NCBI GenBank assembly: GCA_002700305.1 | Contig: PACZ01000024.1 | Span: forward strand, 124,001 to 188,000 | Length of the DNA stretch: 64,000 nt | Direction: 5' to 3' | DNA from: Hyphomonas sp. | Lineage (GTDB): Bacteria; Pseudomonadota; Alphaproteobacteria; Caulobacterales; Hyphomonadaceae | Shown: positions 35,996-47,601 of the stretch, piece by piece | How positions within the stretch are numbered: position 1 is the stretch's first letter | Layout: every line of letters starts with the position of its first letter | Notes under the pieces: model-generated | The model's input: only the letters and a program-made list of their open reading frames with translations | What the model was told of the DNA's origin: nothing | Databases searched by the model: none | Made by a program: the position numbers and the translations under genes

Positions 35996-37456
35996 CTGTC
36001 TGACGCATCGGCTCCCATTATCGTCTGGTTCCGGGAAGACCTGCGGCTTTCAGACAATCCGGCCCTGCATGCCGCAGTGCAGCAAGACTGCCCGGTGGTC
36101 TGCGTATATACTCACGCGGACGGATGCGAAGGCACGCGCCCACTGGGCGGTGCGTCCCGCTGGTGGCTGGACAAGTCACTCAGGGCGCTTTCTGACGATC
36201 TGGAACAGCTGGGTGGACGGCTGACGGTCCGGGCAGGCGATGGCAGCGCCTGCCTGGATGAGTTGATCGAAGAGACCGGCGCAAAGGCTGTCTACTGGAA
36301 CCGGCGCTATGGCAAGGCGGAGCGGGATATCGACGCCGCTATAAAGTCACGGCTGAAAGACCGGGACATTGACGTTCAGAGTTTCAACGGACGCCTGCTC
36401 GTTGAGCCCTGGGTCCTGAAAACGGGATCGGGCGGATTCTACAAGGTGTTTACGCCCTTCTGGAAGGCGCTGCGGGATTGTTACACGGCGCCAGCTGCCC
36501 TGCCCCGGCCGAATTCCCTGAAGGGCCCTCAACCCGATACACTCAAAGTCAGCGACCTTGGTCTGCATCCGACCAGGCCGGACTGGTCGACAGGGTTCGA
36601 TGCTGTATGGACTCCCGGAGAGGCGGGGGCCAACGCGCGCCTGAAAGCCTTTCTTGACGGACCGGTCGACGCCTACCCTGACGACCGCGATCTTCCGGGC
36701 AAGGAGGATGGCACCTCCGGCTTGTCTCCACACCTTCGGTTCGGGGAAATCGGCCCGGCGCAAATCTGGCGGGCGACGATTGCCGCAATGGAAGCGGGAA
36801 AGATTAAAGACGCAGGCGGATGGAAATTCCTTTCAGAGGTTGTCTGGCGGGAGTTTTCCTATGTCCTGCTCTACTACCGGCCAGACCTTGCCGACGAAAA
36901 CTACAATGGTGATTTCGATCATATGCCATGGCGGACGGACGAAGATGCCCTGAAGGCATGGCAGCGCGGCCAGACCGGTTATCCCATCGTTGACGCGGGC
37001 ATGCGGCAATTGTGGGAAACGGGCTGGATGCACAATCGGGTCCGGATGATTGTTGCGTCCTTCCTGACAAAGCATTTGTTGCTGCATTGGCGCCAGGGCG
37101 AAGACTGGTTCTGGGACACGCTGGTGGATGCCGACCCCGCCTCCAATCCTGCAAGCTGGCAATGGACCGCCGGCTCCGGCGCGGATGCCGCCCCCTATTT
37201 CCGGGTGTTCAATCCTATCACACAAGGTCAGAAATTCGATTCTGACGGTGCCTATGTCCGACGGTGGTGCCCCGAACTCGCGAACCTTCCGGACAAGGTT
37301 TTGCACGAGCCCTGGTCGGCTGACGAGGCAACCCTTCGCAAGGCCGGCGTGAAACTTGGAACGGATTATCCGCGTCCGCTCGTTGAGCATAAAGCCGGTC
37401 GGGAACGCGCCCTGGAAGCCTATGAAACCCTTAAATCTCAACGCTCAAGCAAGTAA
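35996..37456 (+). CDS. phrB: Deoxyribodipyrimidine photolyase
   Basis: 486 residues if started at the CTG codon at 35996. The N-terminal photolyase domain begins IVWFREDLRLSDNPAL, which lies upstream of any ATG, GTG or TTG in frame; the first such codon, GTG at 36077, would cut off the first beta strand. AGGAAGGAAG stands 5 bases before the CTG, so translation from CTG is the simplest reading. The FAD domain is complete (WREFSYVLLYY, GYPIVDAGMRQLWETGWMHNR, DPASNPASWQW). It repairs cyclobutane pyrimidine dimers with blue light. Confidence 0.9.
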   Translation: MSDASAPIIVWFREDLRLSDNPALHAAVQQDCPVVCVYTHADGCEGTRPLGGASRWWLDKSLRALSDDLEQLGGRLTVRAGDGSACLDELIEETGAKAVYWNRRYGKAERDIDAAIKSRLKDRDIDVQSFNGRLLVEPWVLKTGSGGFYKVFTPFWKALRDCYTAPAALPRPNSLKGPQPDTLKVSDLGLHPTRPDWSTGFDAVWTPGEAGANARLKAFLDGPVDAYPDDRDLPGKEDGTSGLSPHLRFGEIGPAQIWRATIAAMEAGKIKDAGGWKFLSEVVWREFSYVLLYYRPDLADENYNGDFDHMPWRTDEDALKAWQRGQTGYPIVDAGMRQLWETGWMHNRVRMIVASFLTKHLLLHWRQGEDWFWDTLVDADPASNPASWQWTAGSGADAAPYFRVFNPITQGQKFDSDGAYVRRWCPELANLPDKVLHEPWSADEATLRKAGVKLGTDYPRPLVEHKAGRERALEAYETLKSQRSSK

Positions 37457-37555
37457 GACAGGCCAGCCATGAAACAGGATAATCCGGAAGCCATTGGATT
37501 CGAGCGCTCATTCTGGCAAACTGGGGACAGTTCCCTATGGCCAGAGGGAGGCACC

Positions 37556-38782
37556 ATGACCGGGACGATACCAGCTTCGCCCAACACGATCCGGACCCTG
37601 AAAAATGTTCCGGCAAGCTTCAGGATCGCCTGTCTTGCCCTTCTGAACACCCAGCATGGTACATTGGAATTCCGGTTGCCGGATGACAGACAACTTGTGT
37701 TCAGGAACAAGCAACCCGGGCCACATGCAATAATCTCCGTGCACGACTACAATTTCGTGAAGCGGGCCATGGCCGGCGGCGATGTCGGTTTCGCCGAGGC
37801 CTATATGGATGGGGAGTGGTCGACACCTGACCTGACCGAAGTCCTGCGGTTCTTTTCCGCGAATTTCGAAGCGACCGGAAAACTGGCCGTTGGCGGGGCC
37901 GTGGTACGCTGGGTCAATATGGTGCGGCATGTTTTCTCCAGCCGCAACACACGCGAAGGCGCCAAGAAGAACATCATGGCGCACTACGACCTCGGGAATG
38001 ATTTCTACTCCCTCTGGCTCGATCCCTCCATGACCTACTCATCAGCAGTGTTCGAGAGCCCGAATGTTTCCCTGGAACAGGGTCAGTACGCGAAATACAG
38101 GAACATCTGTGACCGGATCGATGCCGGGCCGTCCAGCGAGATTCTCGAGATTGGGTGCGGCTGGGGCGGTTTTGCGGAATACGCCGCCAAACAGCGAGGA
38201 TCAAAGGTCACCTGTCTGACCATCTCCCCTTCCCAGCGTGACTATGCAATGGCGAGGATGCAGCGGGAAGGCCTGAACGAACGGGTTGAAATCCGGCTCG
38301 AAGATTACCGGGATCACTCAGGCAATTATGATGGGGTTGCGTCTATCGAAATGTTCGAGGCCGTCGGTGAGTCCTACTGGCCGAGCTATTTTGCAAAGAT
38401 CTTCGAGACGCTGAAGCACAATGGCAAAGCGGCCCTGCAGATCATCACGATCGATGACGACCTGTTCCCCAGATACCGCAAGCGTGTGGACTTCATCCAG
38501 CGCCATATCTTCCCGGGTGGCATGCTGCCGAGCGAGAAAGCGCTGAAAGAGCAGTTCCATCTGGCCGGGCTCCGCCATGACGGCGTCACCTATTTCGGAC
38601 AGGACTATGCCCGCACCTGCCGCGAATGGTCCCGCAGCTTCAACGATGCCTGGGACCAGATTTCCAAGCTCGGATTCGACGAGCCCTTCCGCCGCATGTG
38701 GAACTTCTACCTCGCCTATTGCGAGGCAGGTTTCGAGGGCGGCCGGATCAATGTCGGCCAGTTCCAGCTGTCAAAAGCCTGA
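37556..38782 (+). CDS. cfa: Cyclopropane-fatty-acyl-phospholipid synthase family methyltransferase
   Basis: 408 residues. A lipid-binding N-terminal region (about 1-120) precedes the methyltransferase domain: HYDLGNDFYSLWLDPSMTYSSAVF, ILEIGCGWGGFAEYAA (SAM site), CLTISPSQRDYA, IEMFEAVGESYW and FIQRHIFPGGMLPS are all CFA-synthase signatures. It converts unsaturated acyl chains of phospholipids to cyclopropane forms or a related methylated product. GAGGGAGG precedes the ATG at 37556. It follows the photolyase gene by 99 bases on the same strand. Confidence 0.94.
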   Translation: MTGTIPASPNTIRTLKNVPASFRIACLALLNTQHGTLEFRLPDDRQLVFRNKQPGPHAIISVHDYNFVKRAMAGGDVGFAEAYMDGEWSTPDLTEVLRFFSANFEATGKLAVGGAVVRWVNMVRHVFSSRNTREGAKKNIMAHYDLGNDFYSLWLDPSMTYSSAVFESPNVSLEQGQYAKYRNICDRIDAGPSSEILEIGCGWGGFAEYAAKQRGSKVTCLTISPSQRDYAMARMQREGLNERVEIRLEDYRDHSGNYDGVASIEMFEAVGESYWPSYFAKIFETLKHNGKAALQIITIDDDLFPRYRKRVDFIQRHIFPGGMLPSEKALKEQFHLAGLRHDGVTYFGQDYARTCREWSRSFNDAWDQISKLGFDEPFRRMWNFYLAYCEAGFEGGRINVGQFQLSKA

Positions 38783-38803
38783 TAGTCTCGGGACCAGTCA
38801 TCC

Positions 38804-41214
<2,411 letters not shown>

Positions 41215-41685
41215 TTATTGGGGATTGCCGCTTTCAGGTGCAGGCGTTTCCGGTTCAGGCTCAACCACTGCTGCGCCTTCGCCGTCTTCGCCCTCAGTCG
41301 CGGTTTCCGGAGCCACGGCGCTGTCATCCGACAGGCCGGCCTGCCCTGACAGCAGCGGAGCGGTCGGATCGAACAAGTCCGTCGGAGTGCCCGGCGCCGG
41401 AGCACCGTCTTCAGGCGCCAGTACGCGTTCAATGTCCGAACGGTTGTCGCCGCCGCGATTGGCCAGAGTGGTCAGCGCGAGACTGGTGATGAAGAAAATT
41501 GCACCGAAAATGATGGTCGAACGCACCACAGCCCCGGCAGCACCACGGCCAGACAGCAGCGAATTGGCCCCGCCGCCGCCACCGCCACCGATGCCGAGTC
41601 CACCGCCTTCTGACTTCTGGACCAGCACCAAGCCGATCATGACAAGGCTGGCGAGAATGTGAATCACAAGGATAACGTTCTGCAT
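41215..41685 (-). CDS. secG: SecG subunit of the protein translocase
   Basis: 156 residues from the ATG at 41685. Two membrane helices (about 3-24 and 52-72) surround the conserved LVQKSEGGGLGIGG loop, followed here by seven glycines in a row and SGRGAA. The C-terminal half is a long Pro/Glu/Ala-rich cytoplasmic tail, common in alphaproteobacterial SecG. It is part of SecYEG in the inner membrane. The upstream in-frame start at 41745 would add 20 residues without family support. The ribosome site is weak. Confidence 0.94.
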   Translation of the reverse strand: MQNVILVIHILASLVMIGLVLVQKSEGGGLGIGGGGGGGANSLLSGRGAAGAVVRSTIIFGAIFFITSLALTTLANRGGDNRSDIERVLAPEDGAPAPGTPTDLFDPTAPLLSGQAGLSDDSAVAPETATEGEDGEGAAVVEPEPETPAPESGNPQ

Positions 41686-41770
41686 GACAAATCCGATACG
41701 TTTCGTCCAAGGCGCCCGCATATAGGGAATGCGGGCGCAGGCCAAGTCCTGCCTTCAGTCAGAATAGCAA

Positions 41771-42514
41771 TCAGGCTGCGGCATAGATGGCGAGGAAGTC
41801 CGCCGCCTTCAAGCTTGCGCCGCCGATCAGGCCCCCATTGACGTTTTTAACCGCCAGGAGGTCCGCGGCATTGCCCGGCTTCATGCTGCCCCCGTAGAGA
41901 ATTGGGATGAGATCAGCATCCGCGCCGAACATGTCCGCCAGGCTGCTGCGCAGGGCATTATGCATTTCATCAACAGCTTCGACCGTCGCGACATTGCCGG
42001 TTCCGATGGCCCAGACCGGCTCATAAGCGATCACGAGACGGTCTGCAGCGGCGCCTGAAGGCAGAGAGCCGCGGAGCATGTTGGTCACGACTTCTATCGC
42101 TTTGCCGCTGTCTCGTTCTGCAGCGGTTTCACCGACGCAGATGATCGGCGTAAGGCCTGCCCGCAGCGCTGCAGCCGCCTGTGCGGCAACGATTTCGCTT
42201 GTTTCACCATGGTCCGCGCGGCGCTCTGAATGCCCCACGATCACATAGGCGGCGCCGGCATCTGCGAGCATTTCCGCCGAAATGTCGCCGGTATGGGCAC
42301 CGCTTTCGTTGTTGTGGCAGGTTTCACCGCCGATTTTCAGCGCGCTCTCACGCACCTGGTCTGCTGCCTGCATCAACAGGGTGGCAGGAACGCAGATCAG
42401 CGCTTCCACATTTTCCTTGGCTGGCGTGACGCCCGCAGCGATGGCAACAATTTCCTCAAGCGAGCTCCGAAGCCCGTTCATCTTCCAGTTCCCGGCAATA
42501 AGTGTCCGTGCCAT
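41771..42514 (-). CDS. tpiA: Triosephosphate isomerase
   Basis: 247 residues, usual length. IAGNWKMNG contains the catalytic Lys, VIVGHSERR the catalytic His, and AYEPVWAIGTGNVA the catalytic Glu with loop 6; ILYGGSMKPGN is the phosphate-binding segment. It interconverts dihydroxyacetone phosphate and glyceraldehyde 3-phosphate in glycolysis. It is divergent from the PpiD-like gene, with 83 bases between them. Confidence 0.98.
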   Translation of the reverse strand: MARTLIAGNWKMNGLRSSLEEIVAIAAGVTPAKENVEALICVPATLLMQAADQVRESALKIGGETCHNNESGAHTGDISAEMLADAGAAYVIVGHSERRADHGETSEIVAAQAAAALRAGLTPIICVGETAAERDSGKAIEVVTNMLRGSLPSGAAADRLVIAYEPVWAIGTGNVATVEAVDEMHNALRSSLADMFGADADLIPILYGGSMKPGNAADLLAVKNVNGGLIGGASLKAADFLAIYAAA

Positions 42515-42597
42515 CAGCGTTCCCTATCTTGATTGACATTGCCGGGTCGCCTAGCAAGCACTGAGCCATCCTGCAAATAGTTGAAAGTACACGCCTC

Positions 42598-44514
42598 ATG
42601 CTCGCGCTCATGAAACGCCTGACCCAAACGATTCTTGGCAAGTTCATTGCCATGATCATCATTGCTGGCATGGCGTTCTGGGGCGTGGACCAGGTTTTCA
42701 ATCAGGTTCGCAACGGTCTTGGCTCCGATCTGCTGGCAGCAGGCAGATCTTCGGTCACCGTGGACGCCTTCGACCGGCGGATTGAAGTCATGTTGCGCAA
42801 CGTGAACCAGCAGTCTGACGACCCGATCACCAAAGAACAGGCGATCGAGCGCGGCATGGTCGATCAGGTGTTCCAGCTACAGCAATCGCAAACAACGATG
42901 CTCGGCTTCGCATCCAAGATCGGCATTGCGCCTTCTACAGACGCCGTGCTGGCGGAGTTGAAAAAAACGGACGCCTTCAAGAATCCCCTGACCGGCGAAC
43001 TGGATCTTGCGACGTATCAGCGGGTTCTGGCCCAGAATCGGTTTTCCCAGGCAGAATACGAGGCTCAGCTGAAAAGCGACCTGACCCTGCAGGCCCTGCA
43101 AGCCGGAACGCTCGCCGGACTGATGCCGCCGGACGTGATGAAAGCCATTCAGACCCGCTATCTGGCAGAATCACGCGATGTCGCCTGGTTCATTCTGGAC
43201 GCTGCCGACATTCCCGAGCCCGCCGCCCCCACCGAAGAAGACGTTCTCGCCTTCTACAATGAGAATCTGGATGCGCTGAAACAGCCAGAGCGGCGCTCCA
43301 TCGACCTTCTGAAAGTGTCTGCTGACGACTTCCTGAGCCAGGTCGAGGTGACAGATCAGGAAATCGCGACAATCTATGAAGCCAGCAAATCGGAGCGTTT
43401 TTCGGAGCCTGAACAGCGTACTTATGTTGAGTTGATGTTCGGCTCGCGCGATGCGGCCCGGGATGCGTTCGCAGCGCTCGCCGGCGGGGCGGATCCCTCG
43501 ACGCTCCAGGGGATCGTTTCCCGGGAGTCCAGGACATCGCTGGCAGAGGATGTCGAAGACCAGTTGCTGCGCGATGCGATGTTTGGCCCGGGCCGTCAAA
43601 GCGGCGCTCTCTTCGGGCCGAAAGACATGGGCGATGGACGCTGGCTGGTGGCACGCCTGGTGTCGATCCAGCCGGGCGCCGTTTTCCCGCTGGAAAGCGT
43701 CAGTGATGAAATTCGCTCAGGCCTCGCACGTGAACGTGCCACCCTTCTGCTCTACGACAAGCTTGAAGCGCTGGACCGTTCGATCAACGCCGGTTTTGAC
43801 CTGAAACAGATCGCAGAAGAGGTCGGCGTACCGGTCATCTCTTTCGAGCCAGTCGACAAGAATGGCTACACGGAAGACGGCCTGCCGATGATCGGCCTTC
43901 TGGAAGCTGGTGACGCATTCCAGCAAGCTTTCCTGATGAACGTCGACGACACATCAAACCAGTTCACCAAGGATGATGTGACCTATGTGATCTCGACCCG
44001 CGAAATCGTACCGCCATCTACTCCGGCATTCGATGAAGTGAAGGATGACGTCCGGCAGGCACTGGTTCTGCGGAATGAGGGCGAAGCTGCGCAAACCCTC
44101 GTCAACGAGATCAAGGACCGCATCACCAGCGGTGCCTCCACCCTCGAATCCGAAGCGCAAGCCGTGAGCGCCCCTGTTGAAACACCTCCGGCGGCAATCA
44201 CCCGCATGACCGCCGAAGAGAGCGGCCTGCCGAATTCAGCCATCGGCGGCGTTTTCTCCGGCAAGCCGGGCGATGTCTTCACCTATCCTAACCGGACGGG
44301 CGACAAGTACATGATCGTGCAGCTTCAGGCCGTGAATGATCCATCGACAGAAGCTCTGGCTGCAGCGGACCCGAACGCGTCGAGCTCTCTTGTCTCCTCG
44401 CTCGATTCAGATCTGGCCACGGCAATGGAAGCCGAAATGGCGGGCGCGGTGAAGCTGAAGGTGAACGGCGCAGCCTACAACGCCTACAAGGCATCGATTT
44501 CGTCAAACCAATGA
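42598..44514 (+). CDS. PpiD/SurA-type periplasmic peptidyl-prolyl isomerase family chaperone
   Basis: 638 residues. One N-terminal membrane anchor (about 12-32, ILGKFIAMIIIAGMAFWG) is followed by a SurA_N-like helical domain (about 45-200) and a parvulin-like central region that is poorly conserved (about 240-380), then a long periplasmic tail. PpiD-type proteins help fold outer-membrane and secreted proteins at the SecYEG exit. Isomerase activity is doubtful from sequence. Its stop overlaps the trpE start (ATGA), so it may lead the trp operon transcript, as seen in related bacteria. Confidence 0.88.
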   Translation: MLALMKRLTQTILGKFIAMIIIAGMAFWGVDQVFNQVRNGLGSDLLAAGRSSVTVDAFDRRIEVMLRNVNQQSDDPITKEQAIERGMVDQVFQLQQSQTTMLGFASKIGIAPSTDAVLAELKKTDAFKNPLTGELDLATYQRVLAQNRFSQAEYEAQLKSDLTLQALQAGTLAGLMPPDVMKAIQTRYLAESRDVAWFILDAADIPEPAAPTEEDVLAFYNENLDALKQPERRSIDLLKVSADDFLSQVEVTDQEIATIYEASKSERFSEPEQRTYVELMFGSRDAARDAFAALAGGADPSTLQGIVSRESRTSLAEDVEDQLLRDAMFGPGRQSGALFGPKDMGDGRWLVARLVSIQPGAVFPLESVSDEIRSGLARERATLLLYDKLEALDRSINAGFDLKQIAEEVGVPVISFEPVDKNGYTEDGLPMIGLLEAGDAFQQAFLMNVDDTSNQFTKDDVTYVISTREIVPPSTPAFDEVKDDVRQALVLRNEGEAAQTLVNEIKDRITSGASTLESEAQAVSAPVETPPAAITRMTAEESGLPNSAIGGVFSGKPGDVFTYPNRTGDKYMIVQLQAVNDPSTEALAAADPNASSSLVSSLDSDLATAMEAEMAGAVKLKVNGAAYNAYKASISSNQ

Positions 44515-45938
44515 GCCGCGCAAAGCTGATCGTTCGCCGACGGATCGGGGATGTCGAAACGCCCGTCGGCGCCTTGCTGAAACTGGGTGACGACACACCC
44601 GGCACGTTCCTGTTCGAGTCGATTGCAGGCGGTGAGCGGCTGGGCCGCTATTCGTTTATTGGTGGGGCACCACAGGTCTGGTTCCGCATCAACAATGGCG
44701 TCGCCGAAACCGCAACGACGGCAGACTTTTCAGACGCCTCTCCCGTTGAAGGCACCCCGGTCGAAGCTCTCAGAGCGTTCGTTGAGGCTGCCCGAGCAGA
44801 GACGGAAGACGACCTGCCGCCGATGGCGTCCGGTGCGTTCGGATATGTCGGCTATGACATGATCCAGCATGTCGAACCCGTTTCGATCACAAAGCCGGAT
44901 GCGCTCAACGTGCCGGAAGCCCTGCTCGTCATTCCCAAAGTGGTGATCGTTTTCGACCATATCTATCAGGAACTGCTCCTGATCGGCCGGGTTGAGAACG
45001 GCAATGAAGACGAGATCAATCAGCAACTCGATAAAATCGAAGAACAGCTTCAAGCCCTGCCCGTCCTGCCACCAGCAGATCAATCCGCAGAGCCTGTCAC
45101 GCTAACCTCGAATACCAGCAAGGAACGGTATTTCGAAATTGTCGAGAAGTGCCGGGACTACATCAAGGCGGGCGACATTTTCCAGGTTGTTCCGAGCCAG
45201 CGTTTTTCGACGCCATTCAACAAAAAGTCGATCAGCTTCTATCGCGCCCTGCGCCGTCTGAATCCGTCTGCGTTCATGTTCCACATGAATTTGGGCGATG
45301 TACGCCTCGTGGGATCGAGTCCAGAAATTCTTGTGCGTGTACGGAATGGCCGGGTTGCCATCCGCCCGATCGCCGGCACCCGTCCCCGCTCAGGAGATCC
45401 GGTCGAGGATGCGAAGCGCGCCGAGAGCCTGTTGAACGATCCGAAGGAGATCGCTGAACACCTGATGTTGCTTGACCTCGGCCGTAATGATGTCGGCCGG
45501 GTTGCGGCATATGGAAGTGTTCAGGTCACCGAGCAATTCATCGTCGAACGCTACAGCCATGTCATGCACATCGTCAGTCATGTTGAAGGCGACCTGCGCC
45601 AAGGGCTCGACGCGGTAGACGCGCTGTTTGCGGGATTTCCTGCAGGCACTGTCTCCGGTGCACCGAAAATCCGCGCCATGCAGATCATCGACGAGATGGA
45701 AACGAATGCCCGTGAAATTTATGGCGGTGCCGTCGGTTATTTCGGGTGGAACGGAGATCTCGACACCTGCATCGCCCTGCGGACCGCTGTGCTGAAAGAT
45801 GGCCAGCTGCACATCCAGGCGGGCGGCGGCGTCGTGCTCGATTCCAACCCTCAGTACGAATATGACGAAACCCAGCACAAGGCTGGCGCGCTTAAGCGGG
45901 CCGCAGAACTGGCTGCAGCTTACGAGTTCGACCAATGA
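44511..45938 (+). CDS. trpE: Anthranilate synthase component I
   Basis: 475 residues. The feedback-site region is FLFESIAGGERLGRYSFIG, and the chorismate-binding domain contains VVPSQRFSTPF, IRPIAGTRPRSGD, LLDLGRNDVGRVA and FAGFPAGTVSGAPKIRAMQII. With TrpG it makes anthranilate from chorismate and glutamine. It overlaps the PpiD-like gene and trpG by four bases each. I saw no leader peptide or attenuator immediately before it, so regulation may occur upstream of the PpiD-like gene or through TrpE itself. Confidence 0.97.
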   Translation: MSRAKLIVRRRIGDVETPVGALLKLGDDTPGTFLFESIAGGERLGRYSFIGGAPQVWFRINNGVAETATTADFSDASPVEGTPVEALRAFVEAARAETEDDLPPMASGAFGYVGYDMIQHVEPVSITKPDALNVPEALLVIPKVVIVFDHIYQELLLIGRVENGNEDEINQQLDKIEEQLQALPVLPPADQSAEPVTLTSNTSKERYFEIVEKCRDYIKAGDIFQVVPSQRFSTPFNKKSISFYRALRRLNPSAFMFHMNLGDVRLVGSSPEILVRVRNGRVAIRPIAGTRPRSGDPVEDAKRAESLLNDPKEIAEHLMLLDLGRNDVGRVAAYGSVQVTEQFIVERYSHVMHIVSHVEGDLRQGLDAVDALFAGFPAGTVSGAPKIRAMQIIDEMETNAREIYGGAVGYFGWNGDLDTCIALRTAVLKDGQLHIQAGGGVVLDSNPQYEYDETQHKAGALKRAAELAAAYEFDQ

Positions 45939-46513
45939 GCCGGAAGAAGATCCTCGTCATCGACAATTATGACAGCTTTACCTGGAACCTGGTCCATTAC
46001 CTGGAAGAACTTGGTGCCGACACAACAGTTGTCCGGAATGATGAGCTGACCGTCGAGGAAGCGCTCGCAAGCGGCGCGGATGGCGTTCTCCTCTCCCCCG
46101 GCCCCTGTACGCCGAATGAGGCTGGCATCTGCGTGGACCTGATCCGCAATGCACCGGAAGATCTGCCGATCCTGGGTGTGTGTCTCGGACACCAATCCAT
46201 CGGCCAGGCCTTCGGTGGGAAAGTCATCACGGCGCGGGAAATCCGCCACGGCAAGCTTTCAGACATCCATCAGACCGGCGGGGATCTCTTTCAGGGGCTA
46301 CCGGAGACGTATCGTGTGGTGCGTTACCACTCTCTGGCTGTCCGCCCGGAAGATCTGCCGGAAGACCTCGTCGCCGATGCCTTCACCGATGACGGTGAGA
46401 TCATGGCACTGCATCACAAAACCCGTCCGGTGTATGGGGTGCAATTCCACCCGGAAAGCTTTCTGACCGAACACGGCCATGCCTTGCTCAAAAACTGGCT
46501 GGACAGGCTCTGA
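45935..46513 (+). CDS. trpG: Anthranilate synthase component II (glutamine amidotransferase)
   Basis: 192 residues of class I glutamine amidotransferase: IDNYDSFTWNLVHYLEELGA at the start, LLSPGPCTPNEAG, nucleophile Cys in GVCLGHQSIGQAFGG and the His/Glu pair in GVQFHPESF. It feeds ammonia to TrpE; it may also serve aminodeoxychorismate synthase. The ATG overlaps the trpE stop. A 50-base gap separates it from trpD. Confidence 0.97.
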   Translation: MSRKKILVIDNYDSFTWNLVHYLEELGADTTVVRNDELTVEEALASGADGVLLSPGPCTPNEAGICVDLIRNAPEDLPILGVCLGHQSIGQAFGGKVITAREIRHGKLSDIHQTGGDLFQGLPETYRVVRYHSLAVRPEDLPEDLVADAFTDDGEIMALHHKTRPVYGVQFHPESFLTEHGHALLKNWLDRL

Positions 46514-46563
46514 TCTTCCTCCGCTATTGAGCCCGCCAGTCAAGACCGCTATCGGTTTCGGCA

Positions 46564-47601
46564 ATGACCGACACACCTCCTCTCTCCCATGCGCTGCAAG
46601 CGCTCGCGCGGCGCCAGCCGCTTGAAGACGATGTTCTGAAGGGAGCGTTCGATACACTTCTGTCAGGCGACGCTGCTCCAGAAGAAATTGGCGCATTCCT
46701 TATGGGGCTCGTGGTACGCGGTGAGACTGCGGACGAGCTGACGGCCGGCGCGACGATCATGCGTCAACATGCACGCAAGGTACCAACAACCGGTCCCTTG
46801 CTAGATACTTGCGGAACCGGCGGCTTGCCATGGAAGAGCCTCAACACGTCAACGGCATGCGCCATCGTTATTGCAGCTGCCGGTGGGCGCGTTGCCAAGC
46901 ACGGCAACCGATCCGTGCCGCCTAAAACCGGATCCGCTGATGTCCTGGAAGCCCTCGGCGTGAACCTGGAGATCAGCGAAGAGGAGTTTACCAATTGCCT
47001 CGACGGCGCGGGCGTTGCTTTCCTCTTTGCACGTAGCCATCACAGCGCCATGCGCCATGTCGCGCCCGTTCGGGCACAGCTTGGCATCCGGACGATCTTC
47101 AACCTTCTTGGGCCGCTGACCAATCCGGCCGGAGCGTGTCATCAGGTCCTCGGCGTATTTGCGCCCGAATGGGTTGAGCCGATAGCTGAGACGCTCGGCA
47201 GGCTCGGCACGGAGCGGGCCTGGGTCGTTCATGGCCTCGATGGCATAGACGAACTTTCTATCGCCGGTCCGAGCAAGGTGTGCGAAGTACTTGAGGACGG
47301 GACGCTCAACGAGTTTGAAGTCCACCCGTCCGATGCCGGGCTGGGCACGCATCCGCTCTCAGCGCTGGAGAGTGAAGACGTTGCAGGCAATGCGCTTGCG
47401 ATCACCGAACTTCTAGACGGACATGAGAACCCCTTCCGGGAAACAGTTCTTCTGAATGCGGCGGCAGGGCTGCATGTCCATGGCAAAGCCTCAGACCTGA
47501 AGGAAGGCGCTGCCATGGCGGCAGAAGCGATCGACTCCGGCGAGGCAAAGCAGACATTGCGCAAGCTGGTGAAGCTTTCGCGGGGCGAACCGCTCGAATG
47601 A
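46564..47601 (+). CDS. trpD: Anthranilate phosphoribosyltransferase with altered PRPP-loop motifs
   Basis: 345 residues, normal length. The glycosyltransferase family 3 fold is clear: GTGG (84-87), KHGNR (112-116), ARSHHSAMRHVAPVRAQLGIRTIFNLLGPLTNPAG and GIDELSIAGPS. Two stretches that are nearly invariant elsewhere differ: GTGGDGxxTFNIS is here GTGGLPWKSLNTS, and the RAVSSKSGSADV-like segment reads RSVPPKTGSADV. The fold and context still argue for TrpD, which joins anthranilate to PRPP. It overlaps trpC by four bases. Confidence 0.92.
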   Translation: MTDTPPLSHALQALARRQPLEDDVLKGAFDTLLSGDAAPEEIGAFLMGLVVRGETADELTAGATIMRQHARKVPTTGPLLDTCGTGGLPWKSLNTSTACAIVIAAAGGRVAKHGNRSVPPKTGSADVLEALGVNLEISEEEFTNCLDGAGVAFLFARSHHSAMRHVAPVRAQLGIRTIFNLLGPLTNPAGACHQVLGVFAPEWVEPIAETLGRLGTERAWVVHGLDGIDELSIAGPSKVCEVLEDGTLNEFEVHPSDAGLGTHPLSALESEDVAGNALAITELLDGHENPFRETVLLNAAAGLHVHGKASDLKEGAAMAAEAIDSGEAKQTLRKLVKLSRGEPLE

